Positions 15,461-23,271 of a stretch of DNA of 64,000 nucleotides are shown piece by piece. Numbering within the stretch: position 1 is the first letter of the stretch; the number at the start of each line of letters is the position of its first letter. The DNA lies in the NCBI RefSeq assembly GCF_040545875.1, contig NZ_JBEPMR010000003.1; one strand, written 5' to 3'. The position numbers and the translations under genes are program-made. Under the pieces are notes generated by a model that saw only the letters and a list, made by a program, of their open reading frames with translations, was not told the origin of the DNA and ran no database searches. This DNA is from Faecalicatena_A orotica. Its GTDB lineage: Bacteria; Bacillota; Clostridia; Lachnospirales; Lachnospiraceae.

Positions 15461-16900
15461 ATGAGCTACAATGCTACAGAAAACTCAGCAAGCAGGCGAA
15501 TTGCCATGCTGCTTGATGAGGGGAGCTTTGTTGAAATCGGCGGCGCTGTTACAGCGAGAAGTACAGATTTTAACTTGCAGACAAAAGATACTCCGGCTGA
15601 TGGTGTCATCACAGGTTACGGGGTAATTGACGGCAATCTTGTTTACGTGTACAGCCAGGATGCTACAGTTTTAAAAGGATCCGTCGGTGAGATGCATGCA
15701 AAGAAAATTGCAAACATTTATGACATGGCAATGAAAATGGGGGCACCGGTTATCGGACTGGTCGACTGCGCAGGCCTGAGACTTCAGGAGGCAACAGATG
15801 CTCTGGAAGCTTTTGGAAGCTTATACTTTAAGCAGTCTATGGCTTCAGGTGTGATTCCGCAGATTACAGGGATATTTGGAATGTGCGGCGGCGGTCTTGC
15901 AGTAGTGCCGGGACTTACAGATTTCACATTCATGGAGAGTAAAGAAGGCAAGTTATTTGTAAATTCTCCAAATGCTCTGGAAGGCAACATTGATTCCAAA
16001 TGTGATACTTCTTCAGCAGAGTATCAGAGCAAGACAGCAGGTCTGGTTGACGGGATTGGCGATGAAGCTGATATTCTCGGACAGATCCGCGTGCTGGTCA
16101 GCATGATTCCTGCCAATAATGAAGACGACCTTTCCTATTCGGAATGTCTGGATGACCTCAACCGTGTCTGCGCTGATATTGAGAATGCAGCAGAAGATAC
16201 AGGGATCGCTCTTGCAGCTATTTCTGACAGCAATATATTCTTCGAGACAAAGAAAGAATATGCAAAAGACATGGTAACAGGATTTATCCGCCTGAATGGC
16301 ATGACGGTCGGCGCTGTAGCTAACCGCTCCAAGGTATATGATGCAGAAGGAAATGTTGCAGAAGAGTTTGATAAAGCACTTTCTGTTGACGGATGCAAGA
16401 AAGCAATTGATTTTGTGAACTTCTGTGATGCCTTTTCCATTCCGGTTCTCACACTGACAAATGTGACAGGCTTTACTGCTACAATCGAATCCGAAAAGAA
16501 CATGGCAAGAGCCGTTGCAAGACTTACTTATACGTTTGCAAATGCGACAGTACCGAAGGTGAACGTGATTGTTGGAAAGGCTTACGGCAGCGCATATGTA
16601 GCAATGAACAGTAAATCAATCGGGGCAGACATGGTTTATGCATGGCCGTCAGCTGAAATCGGTATGATGGATGCTTCACTGGCAGCAAAGATTATGTATG
16701 CAGACGCCGACGCCGATACTCTGAAAGAGAAAGCGGCAGAATACAAAGAACTTCAGTCCAGTCCGGTTTCCGCGGCAAGAAGAGGATACGTGGATGCAAT
16801 CATCGAACCGGCTGATACAAGAAAATATGTAATAGGGGCATTCGAAATGCTGTTCACAAAGAGAGAGGATCGTCCGGACAAAAAACACGGAACGGTTTAG
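15461..16900 (+). CDS. Acyl-CoA-type carboxyltransferase subunit of a Na+ decarboxylase (MmdA-like)
   Basis: A 479-residue crotonase-fold carboxyltransferase of the propionyl/methylmalonyl/glutaconyl-CoA class, which moves a carboxyl group between an acyl-CoA and biotin. Two related halves are visible, with oxyanion regions GMCGGGLAV and KAYGSAYVAM. The usual GGARIQEG loop is changed to CAGLRLQEA, and about 40 N-terminal residues usual in MmdA/PccB are missing, so the natural substrate is uncertain. GGAGGG precedes ATG. It heads an operon with the gamma, biotin carrier, beta and OadA-type subunits. It was not named mmdA because of these differences. Confidence 0.85.
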   Translation: MSYNATENSASRRIAMLLDEGSFVEIGGAVTARSTDFNLQTKDTPADGVITGYGVIDGNLVYVYSQDATVLKGSVGEMHAKKIANIYDMAMKMGAPVIGLVDCAGLRLQEATDALEAFGSLYFKQSMASGVIPQITGIFGMCGGGLAVVPGLTDFTFMESKEGKLFVNSPNALEGNIDSKCDTSSAEYQSKTAGLVDGIGDEADILGQIRVLVSMIPANNEDDLSYSECLDDLNRVCADIENAAEDTGIALAAISDSNIFFETKKEYAKDMVTGFIRLNGMTVGAVANRSKVYDAEGNVAEEFDKALSVDGCKKAIDFVNFCDAFSIPVLTLTNVTGFTATIESEKNMARAVARLTYTFANATVPKVNVIVGKAYGSAYVAMNSKSIGADMVYAWPSAEIGMMDASLAAKIMYADADADTLKEKAAEYKELQSSPVSAARRGYVDAIIEPADTRKYVIGAFEMLFTKREDRPDKKHGTV

Positions 16901-16914
16901 TGAGGTGAGGCAAA

Positions 16915-17706
16915 GTGAAGAAAAAAATCAGTATATTAGGTCTTGTCTTTCTCCTCATCTTCAGTTTCACAGGATGCGGAAGCAAAGCAAAAGACACGGC
17001 AGATTATGATCAGGCTACGATGCAGAACTACGCTGACACGATTGTCCAGAGCTTCAATAACATGACGGATGACGACCTGAACAGATTTGAGGACATGTCA
17101 GATCTGGAACTGAATCTGACATTGATGCAGTCAGGACTTCCGATTGAAGGCGATGACTTTGTGACTATGATCGAGGCATGGAAGGCCGGACAGAAAGAAT
17201 GCGGGGCTCTTGTAGAGGTCGGCGAATATGAATTTACAACAACTAACAGCGGCGCAGTACTGACTACCAAGGCCCAGTTTGAAGACAGGGACGGCGAACT
17301 TTCCTTTACATTCGATGACAAAATGAATATGGAGAGTTTGACAGTAAATGCGGATTACGCAACAAGTGAGATACTGAAAAAAGCAGGACTTAACACAATC
17401 CTTGGAATGGGAACTGTATTCGTTGTATTGATTTTCATTTCATTTATTATTTCTTTATTTAAGTTCATACCTGCAATTGAAAAGAAATTCAGTAAAAAGG
17501 CTAAAACGAATAATGCAGCACCGGCACCGGCAGCACCTGCGGCTCCAAAAGCGGCACCGGCAGCACCGGCGGTCACACAGGCTGCAGATAATGACGGAGA
17601 GCTTGCGGCAGTTATCGCGGCAGCAATTGCAGCGGCTGAGGGCACTTCTACAGATGGATTTATTGTCCGCTCTATTAAGAGAAGAAAGTCAAACAGATGG
17701 AGTTAA
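16915..17706 (+). CDS. OadG-type gamma subunit with an N-terminal lipoprotein domain
   Basis: A 263-residue membrane protein. Residues 1-about 21 are a lipoprotein signal with lipobox FTGC. A soluble domain of about 135 residues of unknown role follows, then one membrane helix (about 160-183, GMGTVFVVLIFISFIISLFK), an Ala/Pro-rich linker and the C-terminal OadG signature (AAVIAAAIAAAEG, then GFIVRSIKRR). OadG anchors the decarboxylase complex and helps join the carboxyltransferase to the beta subunit; ordinary OadG is only about 80-120 residues. GTG start with GAGGTGAGG upstream. The gene is 14 bases behind the carboxyltransferase gene. Confidence 0.82.
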   Translation: MKKKISILGLVFLLIFSFTGCGSKAKDTADYDQATMQNYADTIVQSFNNMTDDDLNRFEDMSDLELNLTLMQSGLPIEGDDFVTMIEAWKAGQKECGALVEVGEYEFTTTNSGAVLTTKAQFEDRDGELSFTFDDKMNMESLTVNADYATSEILKKAGLNTILGMGTVFVVLIFISFIISLFKFIPAIEKKFSKKAKTNNAAPAPAAPAAPKAAPAAPAVTQAADNDGELAAVIAAAIAAAEGTSTDGFIVRSIKRRKSNRWS

Positions 17707-17723
17707 TCAGGAGGAGATAAAAG

Positions 17724-18089
17724 ATGAAAAATTATACAATTACAGTAAATGGCAATGTATATGATGTAACAGTAGAGGAAAAAGGAGCAGGCGCAGCACC
17801 GGCTGCAGCAGCCGCACCAGTAGTGGCTCCTAAGGCAGCACCGGCACCGGCCGCAGCACCGAAGGCAGCAGCAGGCGGAATTGAAGTGAAGGCAGGAGCA
17901 GCCGGAAAAGTATTTAAGATAGAAGCAAACGTAGGACAGAGTGTTCAGTCAGGAGATCCGATTGTTATCATCGAAGCTATGAAGATGGAGATCCCTGTAG
18001 TAGCCCCAGAGGCAGGTACAGTTGCTAGTATTGATGTAGCAGTAGGCGATGCCGTTGAATCAGGAGCAGTCTTAGCTACATTAAACTAG
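17724..18089 (+). CDS. Biotin carrier protein of the decarboxylase
   Basis: A 121-residue biotinyl-lipoyl protein carrying CO2 on biotin between the carboxyltransferases and the membrane beta subunit. The biotinylated lysine is Lys87 in EAMKME. An N-terminal beta segment and a flexible Ala/Pro-rich arm (about residues 21-50) precede the biotinyl domain. AGGAGGAG precedes ATG. It is equivalent to MmdC or the 1.3S subunit of transcarboxylase. As the only carrier in the operon it must serve both carboxyltransferases, if both are part of the complex. Confidence 0.93.
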   Translation: MKNYTITVNGNVYDVTVEEKGAGAAPAAAAAPVVAPKAAPAPAAAPKAAAGGIEVKAGAAGKVFKIEANVGQSVQSGDPIVIIEAMKMEIPVVAPEAGTVASIDVAVGDAVESGAVLATLN

Positions 18090-18109
18090 TTTACCAGGAG
18101 GTTTGACAA

Positions 18110-19261
18110 ATGGAATATATTTCAAATACATTAGGAAACCTCGTGCAGCAGACTGCATTCATGAACCTGACCGTTGGAAATCTGGTTATGATCGCTGTTG
18201 CATGTGTATTCCTATATTTAGCAATCAGACACGGCTTCGAGCCGCTGCTGCTTGTTCCAATTGCCTTTGGGATGCTGCTGGTTAATATCTACCCGGATAT
18301 TATGCTGCATGCAGAAGATGCTGCGAACGGAACAGGCGGACTTCTCTATTATTTTTATAAGCTTGATGAATGGTCAATCCTTCCATCTCTGATTTTCCTT
18401 GGAGTTGGTGCTATGACTGACTTCGGACCGCTGATCGCCAACCCGAAGAGTTTTCTCCTTGGTGCGGCAGCGCAGTTCGGTATTTTTGCTGCTTATCTCG
18501 GCGCTATGGCAATGGGATTCTCAGACAAAGCCGCGGCAGCAATTTCTATTATCGGCGGGGCAGACGGACCTACATCTATTTTCCTTGCAGGTAAACTGCA
18601 GCAGACGGCTATTTTAGGACCAATCGCGGTGGCGGCGTATTCCTATATGTCACTGGTGCCGATTATCCAGCCGCCTATTATGAAACTTTTGACGACTGAA
18701 AAAGAGCGTAAGATCAAGATGGAACAATTGCGTCCGGTTTCTAAACTGGAAAGAATTCTGTTCCCGATTATCGTAACAATCGTTGTTTGTTCAATTCTTC
18801 CAACAACGGCACCATTGGTTGGTATGTTAATGCTTGGTAACCTGTTCAAGGAGTCCGGTGTTGTAAGACAGCTTCAGGAGACTGCAGCCAATGCGTTGAT
18901 GTATATCGTTGTTATCCTGCTCGGAACTTCAGTTGGTGCGACAACGAGTGCAGAAGCATTCCTGAACTGGGATACGTTAAAAATCGTAGCCCTCGGTCTG
19001 ATTGCATTTGCATTTGGTACGGCAGCCGGAGTACTTTTTGGTAAGATTATGTGCAGGGCAACAGGCGGAAAGGTTAACCCGCTTATCGGTTCTGCAGGTG
19101 TATCTGCGGTACCAATGGCAGCCAGAGTTTCACAGAAAGTCGGAGCAGAGGCGGATCCTACAAACTTCCTGCTGATGCACGCAATGGGACCGAACGTAGC
19201 AGGTGTTATCGGTACTGCAGTCGCAGCCGGAACATTTATGGCTATCTTTGGTGTTAAATAA
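18110..19261 (+). CDS. Na+-translocating decarboxylase beta subunit (OadB/MmdB family)
   Basis: A 383-residue integral membrane protein with about nine to eleven hydrophobic segments. It decarboxylates carboxybiotin and exports Na+. Family landmarks are GGADGPTSIFLAGKL, with the essential aspartate of the Na+ path, and the C-terminal GSAGVSAVPMAARVSQ and HAMGPNVAGVIG. CCAGGAGG precedes ATG. Full length, no defects. It lies between the biotin carrier and OadA genes. Together with Rnf this suggests a sodium circuit, though coupling to protons cannot be excluded from sequence. Confidence 0.93.
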   Translation: MEYISNTLGNLVQQTAFMNLTVGNLVMIAVACVFLYLAIRHGFEPLLLVPIAFGMLLVNIYPDIMLHAEDAANGTGGLLYYFYKLDEWSILPSLIFLGVGAMTDFGPLIANPKSFLLGAAAQFGIFAAYLGAMAMGFSDKAAAAISIIGGADGPTSIFLAGKLQQTAILGPIAVAAYSYMSLVPIIQPPIMKLLTTEKERKIKMEQLRPVSKLERILFPIIVTIVVCSILPTTAPLVGMLMLGNLFKESGVVRQLQETAANALMYIVVILLGTSVGATTSAEAFLNWDTLKIVALGLIAFAFGTAAGVLFGKIMCRATGGKVNPLIGSAGVSAVPMAARVSQKVGAEADPTNFLLMHAMGPNVAGVIGTAVAAGTFMAIFGVK

Positions 19262-19278
19262 TAATGGAGGACAAATAA

Positions 19279-20691
19279 ATGGCAGAGATCGTAAAGAAAC
19301 CAGTTAAAATAACAGAAACAGTCCTGCGAGATGCTCATCAGTCCCTGATTGCCACAAGAATGACAACAGAGCAGATGCTGCCGATCGTAGATAAGATGGA
19401 CAAAGTCGGATACCATGCAGTAGAGTGCTGGGGAGGTGCTACATTTGATGCTTCCTTACGTTTCCTGCATGAAGATCCGTGGGACAGACTCCGTAAATTC
19501 CGTGACGGATTTAAGAATACAAAGCTGCAGATGTTATTCCGCGGCCAGAACATTCTTGGATACCGTCCTTATGCAGATGATGTGGTTGAGTACTTTGTAC
19601 AGAAATCCGCTGCTAACGGAATCGACATCATCCGTATCTTTGACTGTATGAATGATATCCGTAACCTGCAGACGGCGGTTACGGCGGCAAATAAGGAAAA
19701 AGCTCATGCACAGGTAGCAATGTCCTATACACTCGGTGATGCTTATACACGTGATTACTGGATGGACCTTGCGAAGAGAATCGAAGACATGGGTGCTAAT
19801 TCCATCTGTGTGAAGGATATGGCAGGACTTCTTGTTCCATATGAGGCGACAGAACTTGTTACAGCACTCAAAGAAGCTGTAAGCATTCCGATTGAAATGC
19901 ATACACATTACACATCAGGTGTGGGCGGAATGACTTATCTGAAATCAGTCGAGGCAGGAGCAGATATCATTGATACTGCAATGTCACCATTCGCAATGGG
20001 AACATCACAGCCGGCAACAGAAGTTATGGTTGAGACTTTCAAGGGAACACCATACGATACAGGACTCGATCAGAACCTGCTCGCAGAAATCGCTGATTAC
20101 TTCAGGCCGATCAGGGATGAAGCATTAGAGAGCGGGCTGTTAAATCCAAAGAACATGGGTGTAAATATCAAGACACTTCTCTATCAGGTACCGGGAGGAA
20201 TGCTTTCCAACCTGACAAACCAGCTCAAAGAGCAGGGGGCAGAAGACAAGTTCTACGAAGTGCTTGAAGAAGTACCTCGCGTACGTAAAGACCTCGGAGA
20301 ATGCCCGCTTGTTACACCATCTTCACAGATTGTCGGAACACAGGCTGTATTCAACGTCCTGATGGGCGAACGCTACAAGATGGCAACAAAAGAAACAAAA
20401 GACGTATTATCAGGAAAATACGGTGCAACAGCAAAACCGTTCAATCCAGAAGTACAGAAGAAGGTTATCGGGGACGCAGAAGTTATCACCTGCCGCCCTG
20501 CCGACCTGATTCCAAACGAGCTGGATACACTACGCAAAGAATGCGAGCAGTGGATACAGCAGGATGAAGACGTCCTGACATACGCACTGTTCCCACAGGT
20601 AGCAGTAGACTACTTCAAATACAGACAGGCACAGCAGACCAAAGTAGACGCAAAAGTAGCAGACACAGAGGACGGAGCTTATCCGGTTTAA
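19279..20691 (+). CDS. oadA: Oxaloacetate decarboxylase/pyruvate carboxyltransferase subunit alpha, lacking a biotin domain
   Basis: A 470-residue carboxyltransferase with the DRE-TIM barrel and conserved PYC/OADA region, moving a carboxyl group between oxaloacetate and biotin. Diagnostic motifs: ETVLRDAHQSL, ECWGGATFD, the lysine in VKDMAGLL and the metal ligands HTHYTSG. The C terminus stops after the carboxyltransferase domain, so biotin is supplied by the separate 121-residue carrier, like the 5S subunit of propionibacterial transcarboxylase. It ends the operon. A terminator lies 100 bases downstream. Codons are of the highly expressed type. Confidence 0.93.
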   Translation: MAEIVKKPVKITETVLRDAHQSLIATRMTTEQMLPIVDKMDKVGYHAVECWGGATFDASLRFLHEDPWDRLRKFRDGFKNTKLQMLFRGQNILGYRPYADDVVEYFVQKSAANGIDIIRIFDCMNDIRNLQTAVTAANKEKAHAQVAMSYTLGDAYTRDYWMDLAKRIEDMGANSICVKDMAGLLVPYEATELVTALKEAVSIPIEMHTHYTSGVGGMTYLKSVEAGADIIDTAMSPFAMGTSQPATEVMVETFKGTPYDTGLDQNLLAEIADYFRPIRDEALESGLLNPKNMGVNIKTLLYQVPGGMLSNLTNQLKEQGAEDKFYEVLEEVPRVRKDLGECPLVTPSSQIVGTQAVFNVLMGERYKMATKETKDVLSGKYGATAKPFNPEVQKKVIGDAEVITCRPADLIPNELDTLRKECEQWIQQDEDVLTYALFPQVAVDYFKYRQAQQTKVDAKVADTEDGAYPV

Positions 20692-20793
20692 ATAAGAAAT
20701 CCCTTGTGTGTATACTAGACATGTAAAAACCTGTCGGGTGCACGATAAGAACGTCCATAAAGCAGTAAATTGGAATAAGTATTCCTATAATAT

Positions 20794-20845
20794 AAAGCAG
20801 AGAAAATGATGTACGCAGTTACAGTTCACATTTTCTCTGCTTTTT
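20794..20845 (+). terminator. Terminator of the Na+ decarboxylase operon
   Basis: 15-bp perfect stem (20794-20808 with 20829-20843), 20-base loop, T run 20841-20845. Confidence 0.85.
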
Positions 20846-20870
20846 GCAGTGTAACTTTCCGACTTAGCCA

Positions 20871-20902
20871 TTCTTTCGCTCGGCCTTAAGCCGGCGAAAG
20901 AA
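20871..20902. repeat. 13-bp hairpin with one bulged base
   Basis: Arms 20871-20884 and 20890-20902 pair around CTTAA with T20880 bulged. No T tract follows. It sits directly before the palindromic element and may be part of it. Confidence 0.6.
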
Positions 20903-20924
20903 ATTTTCCAATTTGATGCGCGCA

Positions 20925-21164
20925 GCCATTCAGGAGGCGGGGGTGGTTTCGGGAGCGTCTAGTGTGCGGTTGGAAGCACTTGCAGGAAAAGAGGGGGAGC
21001 TTATGGATAAAAAATGATTCCGAATCATTTTTTAAGGCCGCCTGAGCTTTGAAATCATTAGATTTCAAAGCGAATGCGACCGGGCCATAAGCTCCCCCTC
21101 TTTTCCTGCTAGTACTTCCCCGCTAAACGCCCGCCCCCGAAACCACCCCCGCCTCCTGAATGGC
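20925..21164. repeat. 240-bp palindromic element with two inner hairpins
   Basis: The outermost 29 bases (20925-20953) are exactly complementary to 21136-21164, and an inner 25 bases (20982-21006) to 21085-21109; the segments between them pair imperfectly. The centre holds two perfect 11-bp hairpins, 21009-21033 and 21046-21071. The whole would fold as a long stem with a two-armed head. No open frame is present. Weaker complementarity (about 20893-20906 with 21181-21194) may extend it. A non-autonomous mobile repeat or a structured RNA are possible; no target-site duplication is apparent. Confidence 0.88.
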
Positions 21165-21214
21165 GTCCCCCCTCCAAACAGAAATTTTTTCACCCCACCG
21201 CCACTTTTTTGTGG

Positions 21215-21220
21215 TATAAT
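21215..21220 (+). promoter_or_regulatory. -10 element of the aminopeptidase P gene
   Basis: Perfect TATAAT 30 bases before the start codon. No good -35 is present at the normal distance. Confidence 0.45.
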
Positions 21221-21249
21221 GGGCGTATGAATGTAAAGGAGGTTTTTTC

Positions 21250-23037
21250 ATGAAAGTTTCAGAGAGAGTTGAAAAGCTCCGTCAGTTGATGGAGGAGAAA
21301 GGCATGGATGCATACATCGTGCCAACGGCTGATTACCACCAGAGTGAATATGTTGGGGAACACTTCAAGGTAAGGGCATTTATGACTGGTTTTACAGGGT
21401 CCGCAGGGACAGCCGTATTCACAAAGGATGAAGCGGGAATGTGGACAGATGGAAGATATTTCATTCAGGCTTCACAGCAGATGGAAGGGACAGGTGTTAT
21501 GCTTCGCAAGATGGGCGAACCGGGAGTGCCTTCTGTCGAGGAATATCTGAAAGAAACATTAGGTGAAAACTGTGTGATTGGTTTTGACGGACGCACTGTT
21601 GGAGTGGATGAAGGACAGGTTTATGCTGATATTGCGGCAGAAAAGAAGGGCAGTGTGATCTATGATTATGATCTCGTGGATGAGATCTGGGAAGACAGAC
21701 CGCCGCTTTCTGAGAAACCGGCATTCCTTCTGGATGTAAAGTATGCAGGCGAGACTGTTGCTTCCAAGCTGGAACGCGTACGGGCTGCGATGAAGGAGGC
21801 AGGGGCTAATACACATATCATTACAAGTCTGGATGATACGGGCTGGCTTTTGAATGTAAGGGGAGATGATGTTGAATACTTCCCGCTGCTTCTTTCTTAT
21901 ACGGTTGTAAAAATGGATTCGGTTGAGCTTTATGTGGACGAGCGTAAGCTGAATGATGAAATCAAGGCGGAATTTGAGAAAAATCATGTTTGTATACATG
22001 CATACAATGATGTTTATGAGGCTGTCAAAAAGCTCGGAGCAGATGATGTGGTTATGATTGACCCGAGAAGAATGAATTATGCCCTGTATAATAACATTCC
22101 TGACAGTGTCCAGACTGTAAAACAGGAGAACCCTACCATTCTTATGAAAGCAGTCAAGAATGACGTTGAGGTTGAGAATATCAAAAAGGCACATATCAAA
22201 GACGGAGTGGCACATACGAAGTTTATGTACTGGCTGAAGAAAAATGTGGGCAAGATTGAGATGACGGAGTTAAGCGCATCTGATAAACTGGAAGAATTCC
22301 GTGCAGAGCAGGATAATTTCCTCTGGCCAAGTTTCGAACCAATCTGTGCCTATAAGGAACATGGGGCGATTGTACATTATACATCTACCCCGGAGACAAA
22401 TGTTGAACTGAAGGAAGGCGCGCTGTTCCTGACAGACACCGGCGGACATTATTACGAAGGTTCAACAGACATTACGCGTACGGTTGCATTAGGTGAAGTG
22501 AGCCAGATTGAAAAAGACCACTTTACAGCCGTAGCGGTCAGCATGCTGAATCTGGCGGATGTGAAGTTCCTGTACGGGTGCTCAGGAATGAATCTGGACT
22601 ATGTGGCAAGAGAACCATTCTGGAGACAGAACTTAAACTTCAACCACGGTACGGGACACGGAGTAGGCTACCTCGGAAATATCCATGAGCCGCCGACAGG
22701 TTTCCGCTGGCAGTTCCGTCCGAATGAGATCCATCCTTTCGAAGCGAACATGATCATTACTGACGAGCCGGGAATCTACATTGAAGGTTCTCACGGAATC
22801 CGTACAGAAAATGAACTTCTCGTATGCAACGGTGAAAAGAACGAATACGGACAGTTCATGTACTTCGAACCAATCACATTCGTACCGATCGATCTGGATG
22901 CGATTAATCCGGACCTGATGTCAGTAAAAGAGAAACAACTCTTAAATGATTATCATAAGAAGGTATACGAATTGATTGCACCACACCTGACAGAGGAAGA
23001 GCAGGAGTGGCTGAAAGAATATACAAGAGAAATCTAA
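21250..23037 (+). CDS. Xaa-Pro aminopeptidase (aminopeptidase P, M24B)
   Basis: A 595-residue metallopeptidase that frees N-terminal residues preceding proline. It is the long form with two creatinase-like N-terminal domains (about 1-130 and 150-300) before the pita-bread catalytic domain. Metal ligands appear in LTDTGGHYYEGSTDITR (Asp, Asp), GTGHGVGYLGNIHEPP (His), TDEPGIY (Glu) and TENELLVCN (Glu). AAAGGAGG precedes ATG. Cytoplasmic, since there is no signal peptide. It completes breakdown of imported proline peptides, in line with the POT transporter and PepD genes. The gene is monocistronic, with its own promoter remnant and terminator. Confidence 0.93.
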   Translation: MKVSERVEKLRQLMEEKGMDAYIVPTADYHQSEYVGEHFKVRAFMTGFTGSAGTAVFTKDEAGMWTDGRYFIQASQQMEGTGVMLRKMGEPGVPSVEEYLKETLGENCVIGFDGRTVGVDEGQVYADIAAEKKGSVIYDYDLVDEIWEDRPPLSEKPAFLLDVKYAGETVASKLERVRAAMKEAGANTHIITSLDDTGWLLNVRGDDVEYFPLLLSYTVVKMDSVELYVDERKLNDEIKAEFEKNHVCIHAYNDVYEAVKKLGADDVVMIDPRRMNYALYNNIPDSVQTVKQENPTILMKAVKNDVEVENIKKAHIKDGVAHTKFMYWLKKNVGKIEMTELSASDKLEEFRAEQDNFLWPSFEPICAYKEHGAIVHYTSTPETNVELKEGALFLTDTGGHYYEGSTDITRTVALGEVSQIEKDHFTAVAVSMLNLADVKFLYGCSGMNLDYVAREPFWRQNLNFNHGTGHGVGYLGNIHEPPTGFRWQFRPNEIHPFEANMIITDEPGIYIEGSHGIRTENELLVCNGEKNEYGQFMYFEPITFVPIDLDAINPDLMSVKEKQLLNDYHKKVYELIAPHLTEEEQEWLKEYTREI

Positions 23038-23080
23038 GGGACGGGTCAGACAGATCCGGACCTGATATTAAAGGACACGA

Positions 23081-23130
23081 GGGCTGTGCCGCATTTTCCG
23101 TAAGGAAATGCAGCACAGCCCTGTTCTTGT
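23081..23130 (+). terminator. Terminator of the aminopeptidase P gene
   Basis: GGGCTGTGC pairs with GCACAGCCC, with GCATTT/AAATGC stacked inside around a GTAA-type loop; a T-rich but interrupted tail follows. Confidence 0.65.
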
Positions 23131-23197
23131 TCAGCATTACTATTGACGGCCACAGGCCATGTATAAGCGGTCTGGCCTCTTTTTGCGTAATAGCGCC

Positions 23198-23226
23198 TTG
23201 CAAACAAATTGAGGGTATTGTATAAT
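23198..23226 (+). promoter_or_regulatory. Promoter of the RpiR-type regulator gene
   Basis: TTGCAA (23198-23203), 17-base spacer, consensus TATAAT (23221-23226). It places the start of transcription near 23233 and so excludes translation starts before it. Confidence 0.75.
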
Positions 23227-23271
23227 CAGAATGATGTTGGGGTCAAAAGGTATTTTGAACCGGGAAGAGGA

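Larger units (their letters stand above)
20692..21249. other. 558-base non-coding region rich in hairpins
   Basis: No credible gene. It contains the oadA terminator (20794-20845), a 13-bp hairpin (20871-20902), a 240-bp palindromic element (20925-21164) and the -10 of the aminopeptidase P gene (21215-21220). The stretch 20692-20793 has no recognisable feature. Confidence 0.7.

Noticed and set aside
20925..21164. Insertion sequence or transposase remnant
   Set aside because: No open reading frame or target-site duplication; only the palindrome is seen.
23209..23271. Longer N terminus of the RpiR-type regulator
   Set aside because: It would begin upstream of the transcription start expected from the 23198-23226 promoter.
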